A stretch of DNA of 64,000 nucleotides from Helianthus annuus (GCF_002127325.2 NC_035444.2:82043870-82107869), one strand, 5' to 3'; positions 22,361 through 34,819 are shown, numbered from the stretch's first letter. Numbers and translations are program-made. Notes: a model not told the origin generated them from the letters alone.

Positions 22361-24117
22361 CCACTTATAACCAGCCTCCCTACCACTTTTGAAACACTCT
22401 AAACTCTCAAAACATCCTCCAAACCGTAGCTGAAAGCAAGGGTTCGAGCAGATTGACACCTCTTCACGAAAATGAGCATAACTCACTCAATTCTTATATG
22501 ATTCACTCGATTCTTTTTGCTACTTCTTTGTATTGACCTTAGCTACGTTTCCATGGGGTTTCCCTGGAAAAGCAGAGCCTGGAAAGTAGCCAAAAGGGCT
22601 CCAAAGTTGACTGATTTTTCTGTTCATGTTTCAATCTTTAATAAACTTGTTTAAACTTGAGGAAACTCATCTCAAACCTATGTCCTTATGCTTATAACCA
22701 CATCTATGGTTAGTTAGGCTTAAAAACAAGGTTGAGACATTCAAAATCAGAGGTAAAAATCTCACAAACTTTCTGCTTTGTTCAAGGGTTTAACCCACAA
22801 GTGATGTTCAAATTCAAGACTTAATGTTTGTGTGATTTAGGATTAACTTGGGTTATCCTACTTAAAAATCCACACCTTACTTGACGATTTCTTTTAGAGT
22901 AGTGTTTAATATTCTTGTATTATTTATAGTTCATGACCCTCCTTGTATGTTTTTACATCAAGTGTAGTAGTGAACCATAAGAGGTACCTAAATGGAAGCT
23001 TGTTCTTCCTACCTCCTACATGAATTCTATGACACAATAGAGGTACCTAAATGAAGATTTATCTTCTACCTCATGCTTGACTAATGGACTAAATAATACA
23101 TATAATACTTATACATATATATACTATTCGAACCCTTGATGATGGACTTGTGTTCATTCGTCAAGATATTAGAATCACATCATCTAAGACATAAGACTTG
23201 TTACGATTCTAATGAGTATATTACTCATGAAAACATTAACCCTTGAGGTTTCATAGTGTGAAGAACAAGTACTTGGTGTTAAAGGATGATTACTTTCGAG
23301 TACCTATATTCTTGTGTTTTAACTTCCTAAATCCCTACACGAACATATTCAACCTTCTAACTTCATCAACTTCGTCACCTTGGAAAATCGGAAAGCATAT
23401 GCAAATTTTGTGAGTATACTCGCAACCCCCTTTTTATATTTACCACTTTTTGGGGTGTAACATGTTACCTTATTAAAACACACTTAAACTTATTCTTTAC
23501 GCAATGCACGAAAACAATCCTTATACATGAATGCTATGTTATGATACTTGATGCTTACATGGACCATACTTATGTAATATCTTTTAGTCATTAGCTTTCA
23601 CGAGCCTCCATTTGACATGTATAGCGCTATAGGAGTAACGCACCGCCCCCCTTAAACTTGTGGTCATGTCGAATTAACTAAACTTTCTTGCGTAAACAGA
23701 GGATTGGCTAGAAATATTGCATGCCATGTTAGGTTGATCTTGTATAAACTAAGTTGCCATGTGGATTCGTTTTAAACTTTTATACTTATACTTATACTTA
23801 TGCTTAAACTTGTATACGCGCCTTTGCTTTTGCATTGAATTGTATTTTAAACATGTTACAGGTTGATGATTGATGATGCTATGAAAATGAATAGCAAAGA
23901 TGCCTAGATACTCATTTAGACGTCCTAAGTTTAAATCGTTGTATCAATTATGTTATGTTTTGAACAATGTTGTTATTTGAATTTCCTTGTATGTTTCGAT
24001 AATTTATTTATGAAATGAAATCGGTTGAATTAAATATTGTCACGAATAGTGTTATGAAGTCTCTTGCAATCTATTTCGTCTCACTCTGATGTTTCCGCCA
24101 TCGGTTGGGGGGTGACA

Positions 24118-25026
24118 CCTGTCAACATCACAACTTACCACTTTTGCTCTCCTGTCCGACCAAGCGCTCTTGCTCACCTTTTCTTCGATTTCTCGCGATT
24201 CCGGTAAGATCTCAACCTAAATCTTGTACTTTCTTGATCTACACGCAGTCCTACACCTTTCTATCTTTTGAATCTTAACTTTTAACCGTGAAATCACTAG
24301 ATTTGAGGTGTTCTAGGATGATGTCACCATGGTGTTCTTGAGGACTTCATGTTTTGACTTCAATCTACCAAGAACAACTTAGATCTGAACGATTTCCACA
24401 CAAATAAACAAAGATTCATGGTGAAAAGGATTGAAAGATGGTTTCTAACTTTCTTTCAACTCTTTTACACTCAATGCACTCAAAACCGATATGATCAGAC
24501 CTTGTTCTAACCTTCTACTCATTCTTGGTGATGTGTTGGTTCAAGATCTGGATTCTATCCATGAGACCACCGATTTCGGGTTAACCAAGAACATTCGTCT
24601 CGAACCGGTTAACTGGTTGAACTTGGGTGATTCCTGTTCAACCGGGTCACTGGGGTCAAGATGGGGTTCTGTTGGTTGACACGTTGTCACATCGTCTCGA
24701 TAAAACTACAAAAATACCAAAACCACCAAGGAAGAAGATGATCAGGTCGACCGGGTCGGAGTGTCATCCGATCGGACTACTGTCCTAACGGATTACCACC
24801 CAATCGGGTTGCCACCCGATCGGACTACACCTTGGGTCCCACACCTATTGAAGCGCGTCCACGTAATAAAATTGATGTTATTTACGAAAATGCCACCGCG
24901 CCAATCTAGTCCATAGATTGTTTTGATCGGACGATTGATAAGCGTTCTCGCCGTTCTCACACTTTCTACCGTTTTCTCTAAATCCCGGCCCTATATATAT
25001 ATATATTAGGATTTCCCCACCGTGTG
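24118..25026 (+). other. unassigned DNA, probably a fragment of an older LTR
   Basis: This is the stretch between the LARD-like element and the Tekay-type element. It has no convincing ORF. It includes GACACGTTGTCACATCGTCTC near 24678, similar to GACACGTCGTCACACCATCTC in the solo LTR near 47127, and a small cluster of CCGATCGG/CCCAATCGGG palindromes at about 24765-24825. A TA run lies at 24992-25007. The resemblance suggests U5-like LTR DNA of a related family, cut by both neighbours. Confidence 0.4.
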
Positions 25027-27423
25027 TGTGACACTCGAGGTTTTTCCGAACGATCACCTTGTAATATTTTGTGTATATATATATATTAGTAAATGAAAAC
25101 GTGATTTTTACTTGATATGTGACGTATGTATGTATTATATATGTAAATATGAGAGCCGAAACCACGACCCGAGACCATGACTCGCAACCGGGCGGTTGCG
25201 AGTGGGTCACTCGGTTGCGAGTGGGCCTTTGGGCCGTAACCGGTTTGGGTCGAAACCCCCAAGCCCAACCCGAAACACCCTATGAATATATATCCCACCT
25301 CCTCCTCATTTCCTTCATTTGTTACACCAAACAAACACACACCTCTTCTATTTTCTCTCAACTAAAAAAAACCCCAAGCCAACAACATCCAAACTCTTCC
25401 AAACTTTCGGTTCAAGCTCAAGGATCTCGGACAAGGAAACTCGGTCAAGACCAATTCGGACACTCCATCTTCTCGGTTCTCTTTTCTTTGTTTTCGGCTC
25501 CTCCTTTCATAACCGGTTAGTGTTATCTTTGTGTATCTTTTGTGTATAAGATTTATGTGGGTTAAATGAACTAGAAATATTATGCTTGGTTAGAAATACT
25601 ATGCATGATTTTTAGGAAGATTGTGAAGTTTTGACTATGTGTGTTAAACCCTATGTATGATACTTGCTAACATGCTTAAATGGTTATGGAATAATGGTTT
25701 AAGGATGTTTAGGGCCAACCGAGTTATGTTAATGCCACTAAGTGTATGTTTTACTTGTTCTTGCATATTAATCTTGTTAGAAATAGGTGATTTTCGGTCC
25801 AAAATGTGTGATTATGTTGGCATGAAAACCCTAGAAAAACTATGAACTTGATGAACTTGTTGAAGATAGTTTGAAGATTTTAAAATGGTAATGTTTGATC
25901 TATTGTTGTATATGGTCAAAATTAGGAAAAGTGTTTGTAGAAACCCTATTGGCTGTTTCCAAATATGGGTCTGATTTCATATGTACAATTTGGACTGTCT
26001 TTTCTGCATCATCACGTGTATATGAAAGTGACAGATTACGACTCGCAACGACAGCATTCCGACTCGCAACGACAGCATTCCGACTCGCAACGACGGCATT
26101 ACGACTCGAAACCACACGGTTGCGACTCGCAACCAAAGCATGACAAGTCGAAACCACGAGATTTCGACTCGAGACTACGACGGTTGCGACTCGCAACCAA
26201 CACGTGACAACTCGAGACCACGATTGCGACTCGCAACCATAACGAGACAAGCCGAGACCACCTGGTTGCGACTCGAGACAAGCTGGTTGCGAGTGGGCTG
26301 TCCATTTTGGTTATTGGGCCATTCTGTGTTAACTTGGACTATCTGTTAAATGGACTATGTGATGCGGTTGACTGTTTAATTGTTTAGGCCGGCCCAATAA
26401 CCCAATGACTGTTTACTTATATGCTTGATACGTGCCTATATGTGTTTTACGTGAATGATTGTGCACCGAACCTGACCTATACCGGTAACCATGTTAGGAC
26501 GTGGTGACCAACGTGATTGACAAGTAACCTAAACCTACCGAGCAACCCAAGGTGAGTTCACAACTTAAAAGCATGCGTCCCGGTGGTTTGGGACACGAGA
26601 CTAACAACCCTATCCCCTGGTAAAAGGGGATACCATTTACATACCTTCCCTAGTTATTGGGAACAAAACCTACTTTTTCTTCCCGGGTATTGGGAAACCT
26701 TTTGGTTAATTACTGTTTATACGGATTGCAACTAACGGCACTAAACGAAACTCTATCACTCAAGTCCCTACTACAAATACCGATTAGTCGCCGGGTTAGG
26801 CGAACGGGTTATTAGTTGATAGCGCTATTTAGGTGTTTACCAGCCTCACACCGTGCCCTGGTTTGGGACGGGCGTGAACTAATGTACTCAGATATTCGTC
26901 AATGATGATAGAACATTGACATCGGGGCATCCTGCGGATACGCAACGGTTACCTAGTGTTCGGTATTGGAAAAACAGTTTAGTCGCTAACTTTTGGGGTA
27001 GCTCCCCAGGGCATGTATAAACGGATAAATTAACCGGCGAAACAAAGTTTTTGGTAATTAAAACTGGACAACTAGTGAACTCACTCAGCATTATTGTTGA
27101 CCCCTTACTGCATGCTTTGCAGGTAACCAGTGACGAAGGAGCTTGCAGCTTGGGAACGTGTAGTGTCTGTTCACCCTTGTGTTGGGTGTTACCTTATTTT
27201 GAAACATGAACTTTGTTTTAAACTACCTTACTTATGCTTCCGCTATTTATTACTGTTTTGAACTTAACACTTTAAACTCTGAACTTAATATTTGCTAAGC
27301 TTATGATTAGTAAGTATTACTTTTGTTATCAACTTAAGTATTCAGTATAATTGGTGGCTGGATCCTGGTCGGTCACGCCCCCGAAGCGGGTGTTATCCGC
27401 AGGTGGATTTTGGGGGTGTGACA
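25027..27423 (+). repeat. 5' LTR of the Tekay-type element (2397 bp)
   Basis: Begins TGTGACACTCGAGG and ends GGGGGTGTGACA. A probable TATA element (TATGAATATATAT) is at 25281-25293. A strong hairpin, ACTCGCAACC/loop GGGC/GGTTGCGAGT, is at 25180-25203, and an array of related GACTCGCAAC motifs is at 26034-26300. Several small open frames in it are without family resemblance and occur identically in the other LTR. Confidence 0.95.
26034..26300 (+). repeat. GACTCGCAAC motif array inside the LTR
   Basis: Three tandem 21-bp units (GACTCGCAACGACAGCATTCC and variants, about 26040-26099) are followed by degenerate copies that read GACTCGAAAC, GACTCGAGAC and similar. Two perfect odd palindromes, GGTTGCGACTCGCAACC, lie at 26118-26134 and 26182-26198. 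The same array is in the 3' LTR at about 33430-33696. Confidence 0.85.
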
Positions 27424-27426
27424 GAT

Positions 27427-27439
27427 TGGTATCAGAGCC
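27427..27439 (+). other. primer-binding site of the Tekay-type element
   Basis: TGGTATCAGAGCC, complementary to the initiator Met tRNA 3' end, three bases after the LTR. It matches the primer site of the LARD-like element at 17853. Confidence 0.92.
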
Positions 27440-27704
27440 ATTGGTTATAGTGAACTTGGTTTTAAAAAGGGGAAAATCTTTTTGGAGAAAACCAGACTAT
27501 AACCCGTGACTCGCGACGACACTACACTCCAAGTGCAAGGCTCGACACATTTGACCTCATAGCTCGGACCAGTGTTTACTTGTTTGCTTTATGTTTCCTG
27601 TTATGATATACGTACTAGTGTGCCTAAACTAGATAGATACACCTCTCTCTTCTATCTCATTCTCGCTACACTACGACATCACACTCATACTGTGTTTTCT
27701 GGTT

Positions 27705-30700
27705 ATGAAGACAATGAGTGGACGCGGAAGAGGAAACATTAACATGACGCAGGCTCAGTTCACTAACCTGCTCAACACAGTGGCTGCGGCTTTTGCAGCC
27801 CACCCCATAGGTAAGCTCGTTGCTTTAGGATGTATAGATCCTACCGCCACATCGACTTTTCGCCTCTAAACCTATACGCTTCGCTTCTCACGAACAGGTC
27901 AGCATGCACCGGCGCAACCACCAGTGTGTACTTTCAAAACTTTCATGGATTGCAAGCCTCTCCCTTTCAACGGCACTGAGGGTGCCATAGGTCTTCTGCA
28001 TTGGATTGAGAAAATTGAAGCTGTTTTTGCCGTTTGCGAGTGTCCTCCTGCAAATTGGGTGAAATTTGCTACTGCTACGCTTGAAGGAAGCGCGCTTTCT
28101 TGGTGGAAGGCGCAGATTCAGATGTTTGGGTTGGAAACTGCTAATGCTACGGCATGGGAGGATTTCAAGGATATGATTAAGGATGAATACTGTCACCGGG
28201 ATGACATCCACAAGCTTGAGAACGAGTACTATGAGCTCAAGATGGTTGGGTCAGAGATTGAAACCTACACCAAGTTGTCCAATGACTATGCTGCTCTCTG
28301 CCCGAACATGTCCCGACCTATGTACCGAAGGATCGAACTGTATATCAAAGGTTTGGCTCCAGAGATTCGAAGCCATGTCACTTCAGCCAACCACACTACC
28401 ATTCAGCCGATTGTTCGACTTGCTCACAAACTTACTGATCAGGCCGTAGAAGAGGGCCGGTTGCCCAAAAGGATCAATGCTACCGTCGGAACTTCTAGTG
28501 ACAACAAACGTAAGTGGGAAGGAAATCCAAGCAAGGATGCTAACCCCACTCAGGCCCCAGCACAGCAAAGGAAAACCGAAAACAACAAGGGCGCTCAACA
28601 ACAGGGTGGCTATCGTGGAAACCACCCCAAGTGCAACAAGTGCAATCGACATCACAGCGGGCAGTGTGTGAAGGGTCAGTGTCAGCGATGTAACAAAATG
28701 GGGCATGAGGCCAAGGATTGCAGAAGTCAGTTCCCAGCTAGACAGAACCAGCAGCAACCCCAACAGCAACAGCAGCAGGGAAACAACCGGGCATGTTTTA
28801 AGTGTGGAGCTGAGGGGCACTTTAAGAAGGATTGCCCTGAACTGAATCAGAATCGCAACAATAATCAGGGAGCTGGGAACAACAACCAGAACAACAATGC
28901 TGGGAATGGTGCTAGAGGAAGGGCTTTCGTGATTGGAGCTGGTGAAGCAAGGAATGACCCCAATGTCGTGACGGGTAAGTTCCTACTCGATGATCGTTAT
29001 GTTTCTGTGTTATTTGATTCCGGTGCCGATGCTAGTTATGTATCCCTACGTATTAGTAAGAAGCTTAAGCGTCCGCTTTCGTTACTAAGTTCTCCTCATA
29101 TCGTCGAGTTAGCTAATGGAAGAAACATCGAAGCCTCACATGTTGTCAAAGGCTGCAAACTAGAGTTGTCTGGTCAGACATTTAGTATCGATCTTTTCCC
29201 TGTTACTCTTGGAAGCTTCGACGTCGTTATTGGTATGGATTGGTTATCCAAGCATCGCGCTGAGATCCTCTGTCAAGAGAAAGCAGTTCGTATTCCTCGC
29301 CGTTCTGGCAAACCCCTCATTGTACAAGGTGGCAAGGGTGGAGAAATCTCCGGCATTATCTCGTTCTTGAAGGCCCAGAAGTGTTTACGGAAAGGGCACA
29401 CCGCTATCTTGGCACTTGTTACCAACACGCAGGAAAAGGAAAAGAGGATTGAAGACTTTCCCGTAGTACGCGACTATCCCGAGGTATTTCCTGAGGAATT
29501 ACCTGGACTCCCTCCCCATCGTCAGGTCGAATTCCAAATCGAGCTAGCTCCCGGAGCAGCGCCTATAGCTCGTGCACCTTATCGACTAGCCCCCGCAGAA
29601 TTGAAGGAACTCTCTATTCAACTACAGGAACTTTTGGATAAAGGATTTATCCGTCCTAGCTCATCACCCTGGGGAGCACCGGTACTCTTTGTTAAGAAGA
29701 AGGATGGCACGTTCCGAATGTGCATAGACTATCGTGAGTTGAACAAGGTTACCATCAAGAATCGTTACCCTCTCCCGCGAATCGACGATTTGTTTGATCA
29801 ACTGCAAGGATCGAGCTACTATTCTAAGATTGACCTGCGATCAGGCTACCATCAGTTAAGGGTCCGTAACGAAGACATCTCCAAAACTGCATTCAGAACT
29901 CGTTATGGTCATTATGAATTCCTCGTTATGCCCTTTGGAATGACCAACGCCCCTGCAGTGTTCATGGATCTCATGAACCGGGTATGCAAACCCTACCTCG
30001 ACAAATTTGTGATCGTGTTTATAGACGACATCTTGATCTACTCGAAAAGTCAGGAAGAGCATGAACAGCACCTACGCCTTATCCTCGAACTCCTTCGCAA
30101 CGAGCAACTGTATGCCAAGTTCTCGAAATGCGACTTCTGGCTTCGAGAAGTCCATTTCCTTGGGCACGTGGTTAACAAGGACGGAATCCACGTCGACCCA
30201 GCTAAGATCGACTCTATAAAGAATTGGCCTACCCCTAAAACTCCCACTGAAGTTCGCCAATTCTTGGGATTGGCAGGTTACTACCGCAGATTTATTCAGG
30301 GATTCTCTAAGATTGCACAACCTCTCACGACACTCACTCAGAAAGGCGTCACCTACAAGTGGAATGAAGCACAGGAATCTGCTTTTCAGAGGCTTAAGGA
30401 TAACCTCTGCAGTGCTCCAATTCTCTCGTTACCTGAAGGAACGGACGACTTTGTGGTTTACTGTGATGCGTCTATTCATGGGCTCGGTTGCGTGTTGATG
30501 CAACGCGAGAAAGTCATTGCTTACGCATCCCGACAACTTAAGACACATGAAAGGAACTACACAACACACGACTTGGAGCTAGGAGCAGTGATATTTGCGC
30601 TTAAGATATGGAGACATTACCTGTACGGTACCAAGTGCACCATTTACACCGATCATAGGAGTCTCGAGCATATCTTCAAGCAGAAGGAGTTAAACATGCG

Positions 30701-32330
30701 ACAACGCCGATGGGTCGAACTTCTGAATGATTATGAATGCGCCATCAAGTATCATCCGGGCAAGGCCAATGTTGTGGCAGACGCCCTCAGCCGGAAAGAC
30801 ACTATACCAAAGCGCGTGCGAGCATTACAACTTACCATCCAGTCTAGTCTTCCTACCCAGATTCGAAATGCTCAGATTGAAGCTCTGAAACCGGAAAACA
30901 TCAGGGCTGAGTCCCTGCGAGGATCGAGGCAGCAACTAGAACAGAAAGAGGACGGCGCCTACTATGTGGCAGGGCGCATTTGGGTCCCACTTTACGGAGA
31001 TCTACGAGAGCTTGTGATGGACGAAGCCCATAAGTCCCGTTACTCAGTACATCCTGGTTCAGATAAGATGTACCACGACTTAAGAACCACCTACTGGTGG
31101 CCTGGCATGAAAGCCCACATAGCAGCCTATGTTGGCAAATGTTTGACCTGTGCAAGAGTCAAGATCGAGTATCAGAAACCAGCAGGCCTACTACAGCAAC
31201 CCGAAATCCCGAAATGGAAATGGGAACATATTTCCATGGATTTTGTTACAGGGCTACCTAGATCTCAACGCGGGAATGACACTATTTGGGTGATAGTAGA
31301 TCGATTGACTAAGTCTGCACACTTTCTGGCCATTAAGGAAACAGACAAGTTTTCTACCTTGGCAGAAATCTATTTGAAGGAAGTAGTCTCCAGGCACGGG
31401 GTGCCAACTTCTATTATTTCTGACCGAGACGCTCGTTTTACTTCCGAATTGTGGCAAGCTATGCACAAATCCTTTGGCTCACGTTTGGACATGAGCACCG
31501 CTTATCACCCGCAAACGGATGGGCAGTCTGAACGCACCATCCAAACCCTGGAAGACATGCTTAGAGCATGTGTGATCGATTTTGGCAAGAACTGGGAGAA
31601 GCATCTGCCGTTGGTGGAATTCTCCTACAATAACAGCTACCACACCAGTATTCAGGCGGCACCTTTTGAGGCATTGTACGGTCGTAAATGCCGATCACCA
31701 CTCTGCTGGGCGGAAATAGGTGACAGTCAACTCACAGGCCCAGAACTAGTGGTAGATACAACGGAAAAGATTTCCCAGATCAGGCAACGCATGGCGGCAG
31801 CTCGTGACCGTCAGAAAAGCTACGCTGACAAGCGTAAGAGACCGTTAGAATTCCAGGTCGGGGACCGGGTTCTACTTAAAGTCTCACCCTGGAAGGGTGT
31901 GGTTCGTTTCGGTAAACGAGGCAAACTGAATCCACGGTATGTTGGACCATTCGAAATTACCGAGAAAATCGGTAAGGTTGCTTATAGATTGAACCTGCCT
32001 GCAGAGCTGAGTGCAGTGCACAACGTCTTTCATGTATCTAACCTGAAGAAGTGTTTGTCGGATGAAACACTTGTGATTCCTTTTAAGGAACTGACGATTG
32101 ATGAACAGCTACATTTTACTGAGGAACCGATTGAGATCACGGATCGAGAGATCAAAACCCTCAAACGTAGCCAGATACCCCTTGTACGAGTTCGTTGGAA
32201 CTCACGGCGCGGCCCAGAGTTTACCTGGGAGCGGGAGGACCAGATGAAGTCCAAGTATCCCCAGTTATTCCCAAACGAAAACCCCAGCACTGAAGCTACA
32301 ACCGAATTTCGGGACGAAATTCCAAACTAA
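27705..32330 (+). CDS. Gag-Pol polyprotein of the Tekay-type element, with a likely 87-nt intron
   Basis: The main frame is open from 27898 to 32330. No ATG lies in a sensible N-terminal position there, whereas an upstream ATG at 27705 (or 27714) opens an Arg/Gly-rich start typical of plant chromovirus Gag. Joining 27705-27810 to 27898-32330 keeps the frame across a GTAAG...CACGAACAG intron that contains an in-frame stop, giving about 1512 residues. In the continuous part (numbered from 27924) I see the Gag domain (20-150), three CCHC-type knuckles (237-304), protease DSGAD (365-369), reverse transcriptase with FIDD (about 699), RNase H (from about 845), integrase zinc domain (from about 1040), the D-D-E core (about 1105, 1166, 1201) and a chromodomain-like end (about 1395-1450). 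No disruption was found in this part. Confidence 0.9.
27811..27897 (+). other. probable intron in the gag leader
   Basis: GTAAGC donor and CACGAACAG acceptor, 87 nt, with an in-frame TAA. Splicing joins a first-position G to GT, giving a Gly codon and an unbroken frame. Without splicing the upstream frame ends after about 55 codons. Confidence 0.65.
32304..32322 (+). other. GGA-loop hairpin A overlapping the gag-pol stop region
   Basis: GAATTTCG, loop GGA, CGAAATTC, inside the last codons of pol. It is followed by GGGGGGATGA and TGTGACACCCC at 32343, which looks like a polypurine tract and LTR start although the real LTR begins 80 bp further on. Confidence 0.8.
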
Positions 32331-32385
32331 CGGGGGGATGATGTGACACCCCGTTGAAACACGCTAGCTTGGCAGTGGCTGCTTC

Positions 32386-32404
32386 AACTTTCGGGACGAA
32401 AGTT
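32386..32404 (+). other. GGA-loop hairpin B before the functional polypurine tract
   Basis: AACTTTCG, loop GGA, CGAAAGTT, followed by ACTTGGGGATAA and the real LTR start TGTGACACTCG at 32423. One pair changed from A-T to C-G compared with hairpin A while pairing was kept. Confidence 0.8.
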
Positions 32405-32422
32405 CTTAAAACTTGGGGATAA

Positions 32423-34819
32423 TGTGACACTCGAGGTTTTTCCGAACGATCACCTTGTAATATTTTGTGTATATATATATATTAGTAAATGAAAACGTGA
32501 TTTTTACTTGATATGTGACGTATGTATGTATTATATATGTAAATATGAGAGCCGAAACCACGACCCGAGACCATGACTCGCAACCGGGCGGTTGCGAGTG
32601 GGTCACTCGGTTGCGAGTGGGCCTTTGGGCCGTAACCGGTTTGGGTCGAAACCCCCAAGCCCAACCCGAAACACCCTATGAATATATATCCCACCTCCTC
32701 CTCATTTCCTTCATTTGTTACACCAAACAAACACACACCTCTTCTATTTTCTCTCAACTAAAAAAAACCCCAAGCCAACAACATCCAAACTCTTCCAAAC
32801 TTTCGGTTCAAGCTCAAGGATCTCGGACAAGGAAACTCGGTCAAGACCAATTCGGACACTCCATCTTCTCGGTTCTCTTTTCTTTGTTTTCGGCTCCTCC
32901 TTTCATAACCGGTTAGTGTTATCTTTGTGTATCTTTTGTGTATAAGATTTATGTGGGTTAAATGAACTAGAAATATTATGCTTGGTTAGAAATACTATGC
33001 ATGATTTTTAGGAAGATTGTGAAGTTTTGACTATGTGTGTTAAACCCTATGTATGATACTTGCTAACATGCTTAAATGGTTATGGAATAATGGTTTAAGG
33101 ATGTTTAGGGCCAACCGAGTTATGTTAATGCCACTAAGTGTATGTTTTACTTGTTCTTGCATATTAATCTTGTTAGAAATAGGTGATTTTCGGTCCAAAA
33201 TGTGTGATTATGTTGGCATGAAAACCCTAGAAAAACTATGAACTTGATGAACTTGTTGAAGATAGTTTGAAGATTTTAAAATGGTAATGTTTGATCTATT
33301 GTTGTATATGGTCAAAATTAGGAAAAGTGTTTGTAGAAACCCTATTGGCTGTTTCCAAATATGGGTCTGATTTCATATGTACAATTTGGACTGTCTTTTC
33401 TGCATCATCACGTGTATATGAAAGTGACAGATTACGACTCGCAACGACAGCATTCCGACTCGCAACGACAGCATTCCGACTCGCAACGACGGCATTACGA
33501 CTCGAAACCACACGGTTGCGACTCGCAACCAAAGCATGACAAGTCGAAACCACGAGATTTCGACTCGAGACTACGACGGTTGCGACTCGCAACCAACACG
33601 TGACAACTCGAGACCACGATTGCGACTCGCAACCATAACGAGACAAGCCGAGACCACCTGGTTGCGACTCGAGACAAGCTGGTTGCGAGTGGGCTGTCCA
33701 TTTTGGTTATTGGGCCATTCTGTGTTAACTTGGACTATCTGTTAAATGGACTATGTGATGCGGTTGACTGTTTAATTGTTTAGGCCGGCCCAATAACCCA
33801 ATGACTGTTTACTTATATGCTTGATACGTGCCTATATGTGTTTTACGTGAATGATTGTGCACCGAACCTGACCTATACCGGTAACCATGTTAGGACGTGG
33901 TGACCAACGTGATTGACAAGTAACCTAAACCTACCGAGCAACCCAAGGTGAGTTCACAACTTAAAAGCATGCGTCCCGGTGGTTTGGGACACGAGACTAA
34001 CAACCCTATCCCCTGGTAAAAGGGGATACCATTTACATACCTTCCCTAGTTATTGGGAACAAAACCTACTTTTTCTTCCCGGGTATTGGGAAACCTTTTG
34101 GTTAATTACTGTTTATACGGATTGCAACTAACGGCACTAAACGAAACTCTATCACTCAAGTCCCTACTACAAATACCGATTAGTCGCCGGGTTAGGCGAA
34201 CGGGTTATTAGTTGATAGCGCTATTTAGGTGTTTACCAGCCTCACACCGTGCCCTGGTTTGGGACGGGCGTGAACTAATGTACTCAGATATTCGTCAATG
34301 ATGATAGAACATTGACATCGGGGCATCCTGCGGATACGCAACGGTTACCTAGTGTTCGGTATTGGAAAAACAGTTTAGTCGCTAACTTTTGGGGTAGCTC
34401 CCCAGGGCATGTATAAACGGATAAATTAACCGGCGAAACAAAGTTTTTGGTAATTAAAACTGGACAACTAGTGAACTCACTCAGCATTATTGTTGACCCC
34501 TTACTGCATGCTTTGCAGGTAACCAGTGACGAAGGAGCTTGCAGCTTGGGAACGTGTAGTGTCTGTTCACCCTTGTGTTGGGTGTTACCTTATTTTGAAA
34601 CATGAACTTTGTTTTAAACTACCTTACTTATGCTTCCGCTATTTATTACTGTTTTGAACTTAACACTTTAAACTCTGAACTTAATATTTGCTAAGCTTAT
34701 GATTAGTAAGTATTACTTTTGTTATCAACTTAAGTATTCAGTATAATTGGTGGCTGGATCCTGGTCGGTCACGCCCCCGAAGCGGGTGTTATCCGCAGGT
34801 GGATTTTGGGGGTGTGACA
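32423..34819 (+). repeat. 3' LTR of the Tekay-type element (2397 bp)
   Basis: Same length and content as 25027-27423, including the TATA element (32677-32689) and the GACTCGCAAC array. It ends GGTGTGACA and is followed by the GTGTG target copy. Confidence 0.95.

Larger units (their letters stand above)
6791..24117 (+). mobile_element. long-LTR retrotransposon without gag-pol (LARD-like), interrupted twice
   Basis: The pieces are: the 3' part of its 5' LTR (6791-7689 plus 17845-17849), primer site for initiator Met tRNA (17853-17864), a 3.3-kb internal region with no recognisable gag or pol, polypurine tract GGAGGGGAGAC at 21190-21200 and the full 3' LTR (21201-24117). The start of the 5' LTR lies left of the copia insertion, outside the window. 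The LTR termini (TGTAAC...GTGACA), the Met primer site and the hairpin before the polypurine tract resemble the Tekay/Del group, whose proteins it presumably borrows. The two LTR copies differ at scattered bases over the comparable 900 bp, so this is an older insertion than those inside it. Confidence 0.85.
21201..24117 (+). repeat. 3' LTR of the LARD-like element (2917 bp including a MITE)
   Basis: Begins TGTAACGCCC directly after the polypurine tract and ends GGGGGGTGACA. Its right third matches the 5' LTR remnant at 6791-7689. A 506-bp MITE with its own target duplication lies inside (21564-22069). The TATA box at 22352 marks the probable transcription start zone. The flanking CCTGT after 24117 is one possible target copy, but the partner is off the window. 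Confidence 0.9.
25027..34819 (+). mobile_element. complete Ty3/gypsy chromovirus, Tekay type (9.8 kb)
   Basis: Two 2397-bp LTRs (25027-27423 and 32423-34819), a Met primer site, an open gag-pol frame and a polypurine tract. It is flanked by the target duplication GTGTG (25022-25026 and 34820-34824). Features of the two LTRs are at a constant spacing of 7396 bp, and I saw no difference in the stretches compared, so the insertion is recent. The C-terminal chromodomain-like segment and the Met primer place it with Tekay/Del chromoviruses. It is the only element here that looks capable of autonomous movement. Confidence 0.95.

Noticed and set aside
25119..25520. 133-codon and similar open frames in the Tekay LTRs (also 32515-32916 and the 26.0-26.3 kb group)
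   Set aside because: They lie in LTR DNA, are duplicated exactly in the other LTR, have low-complexity Arg/Thr-rich products from the motif array, and resemble no family.
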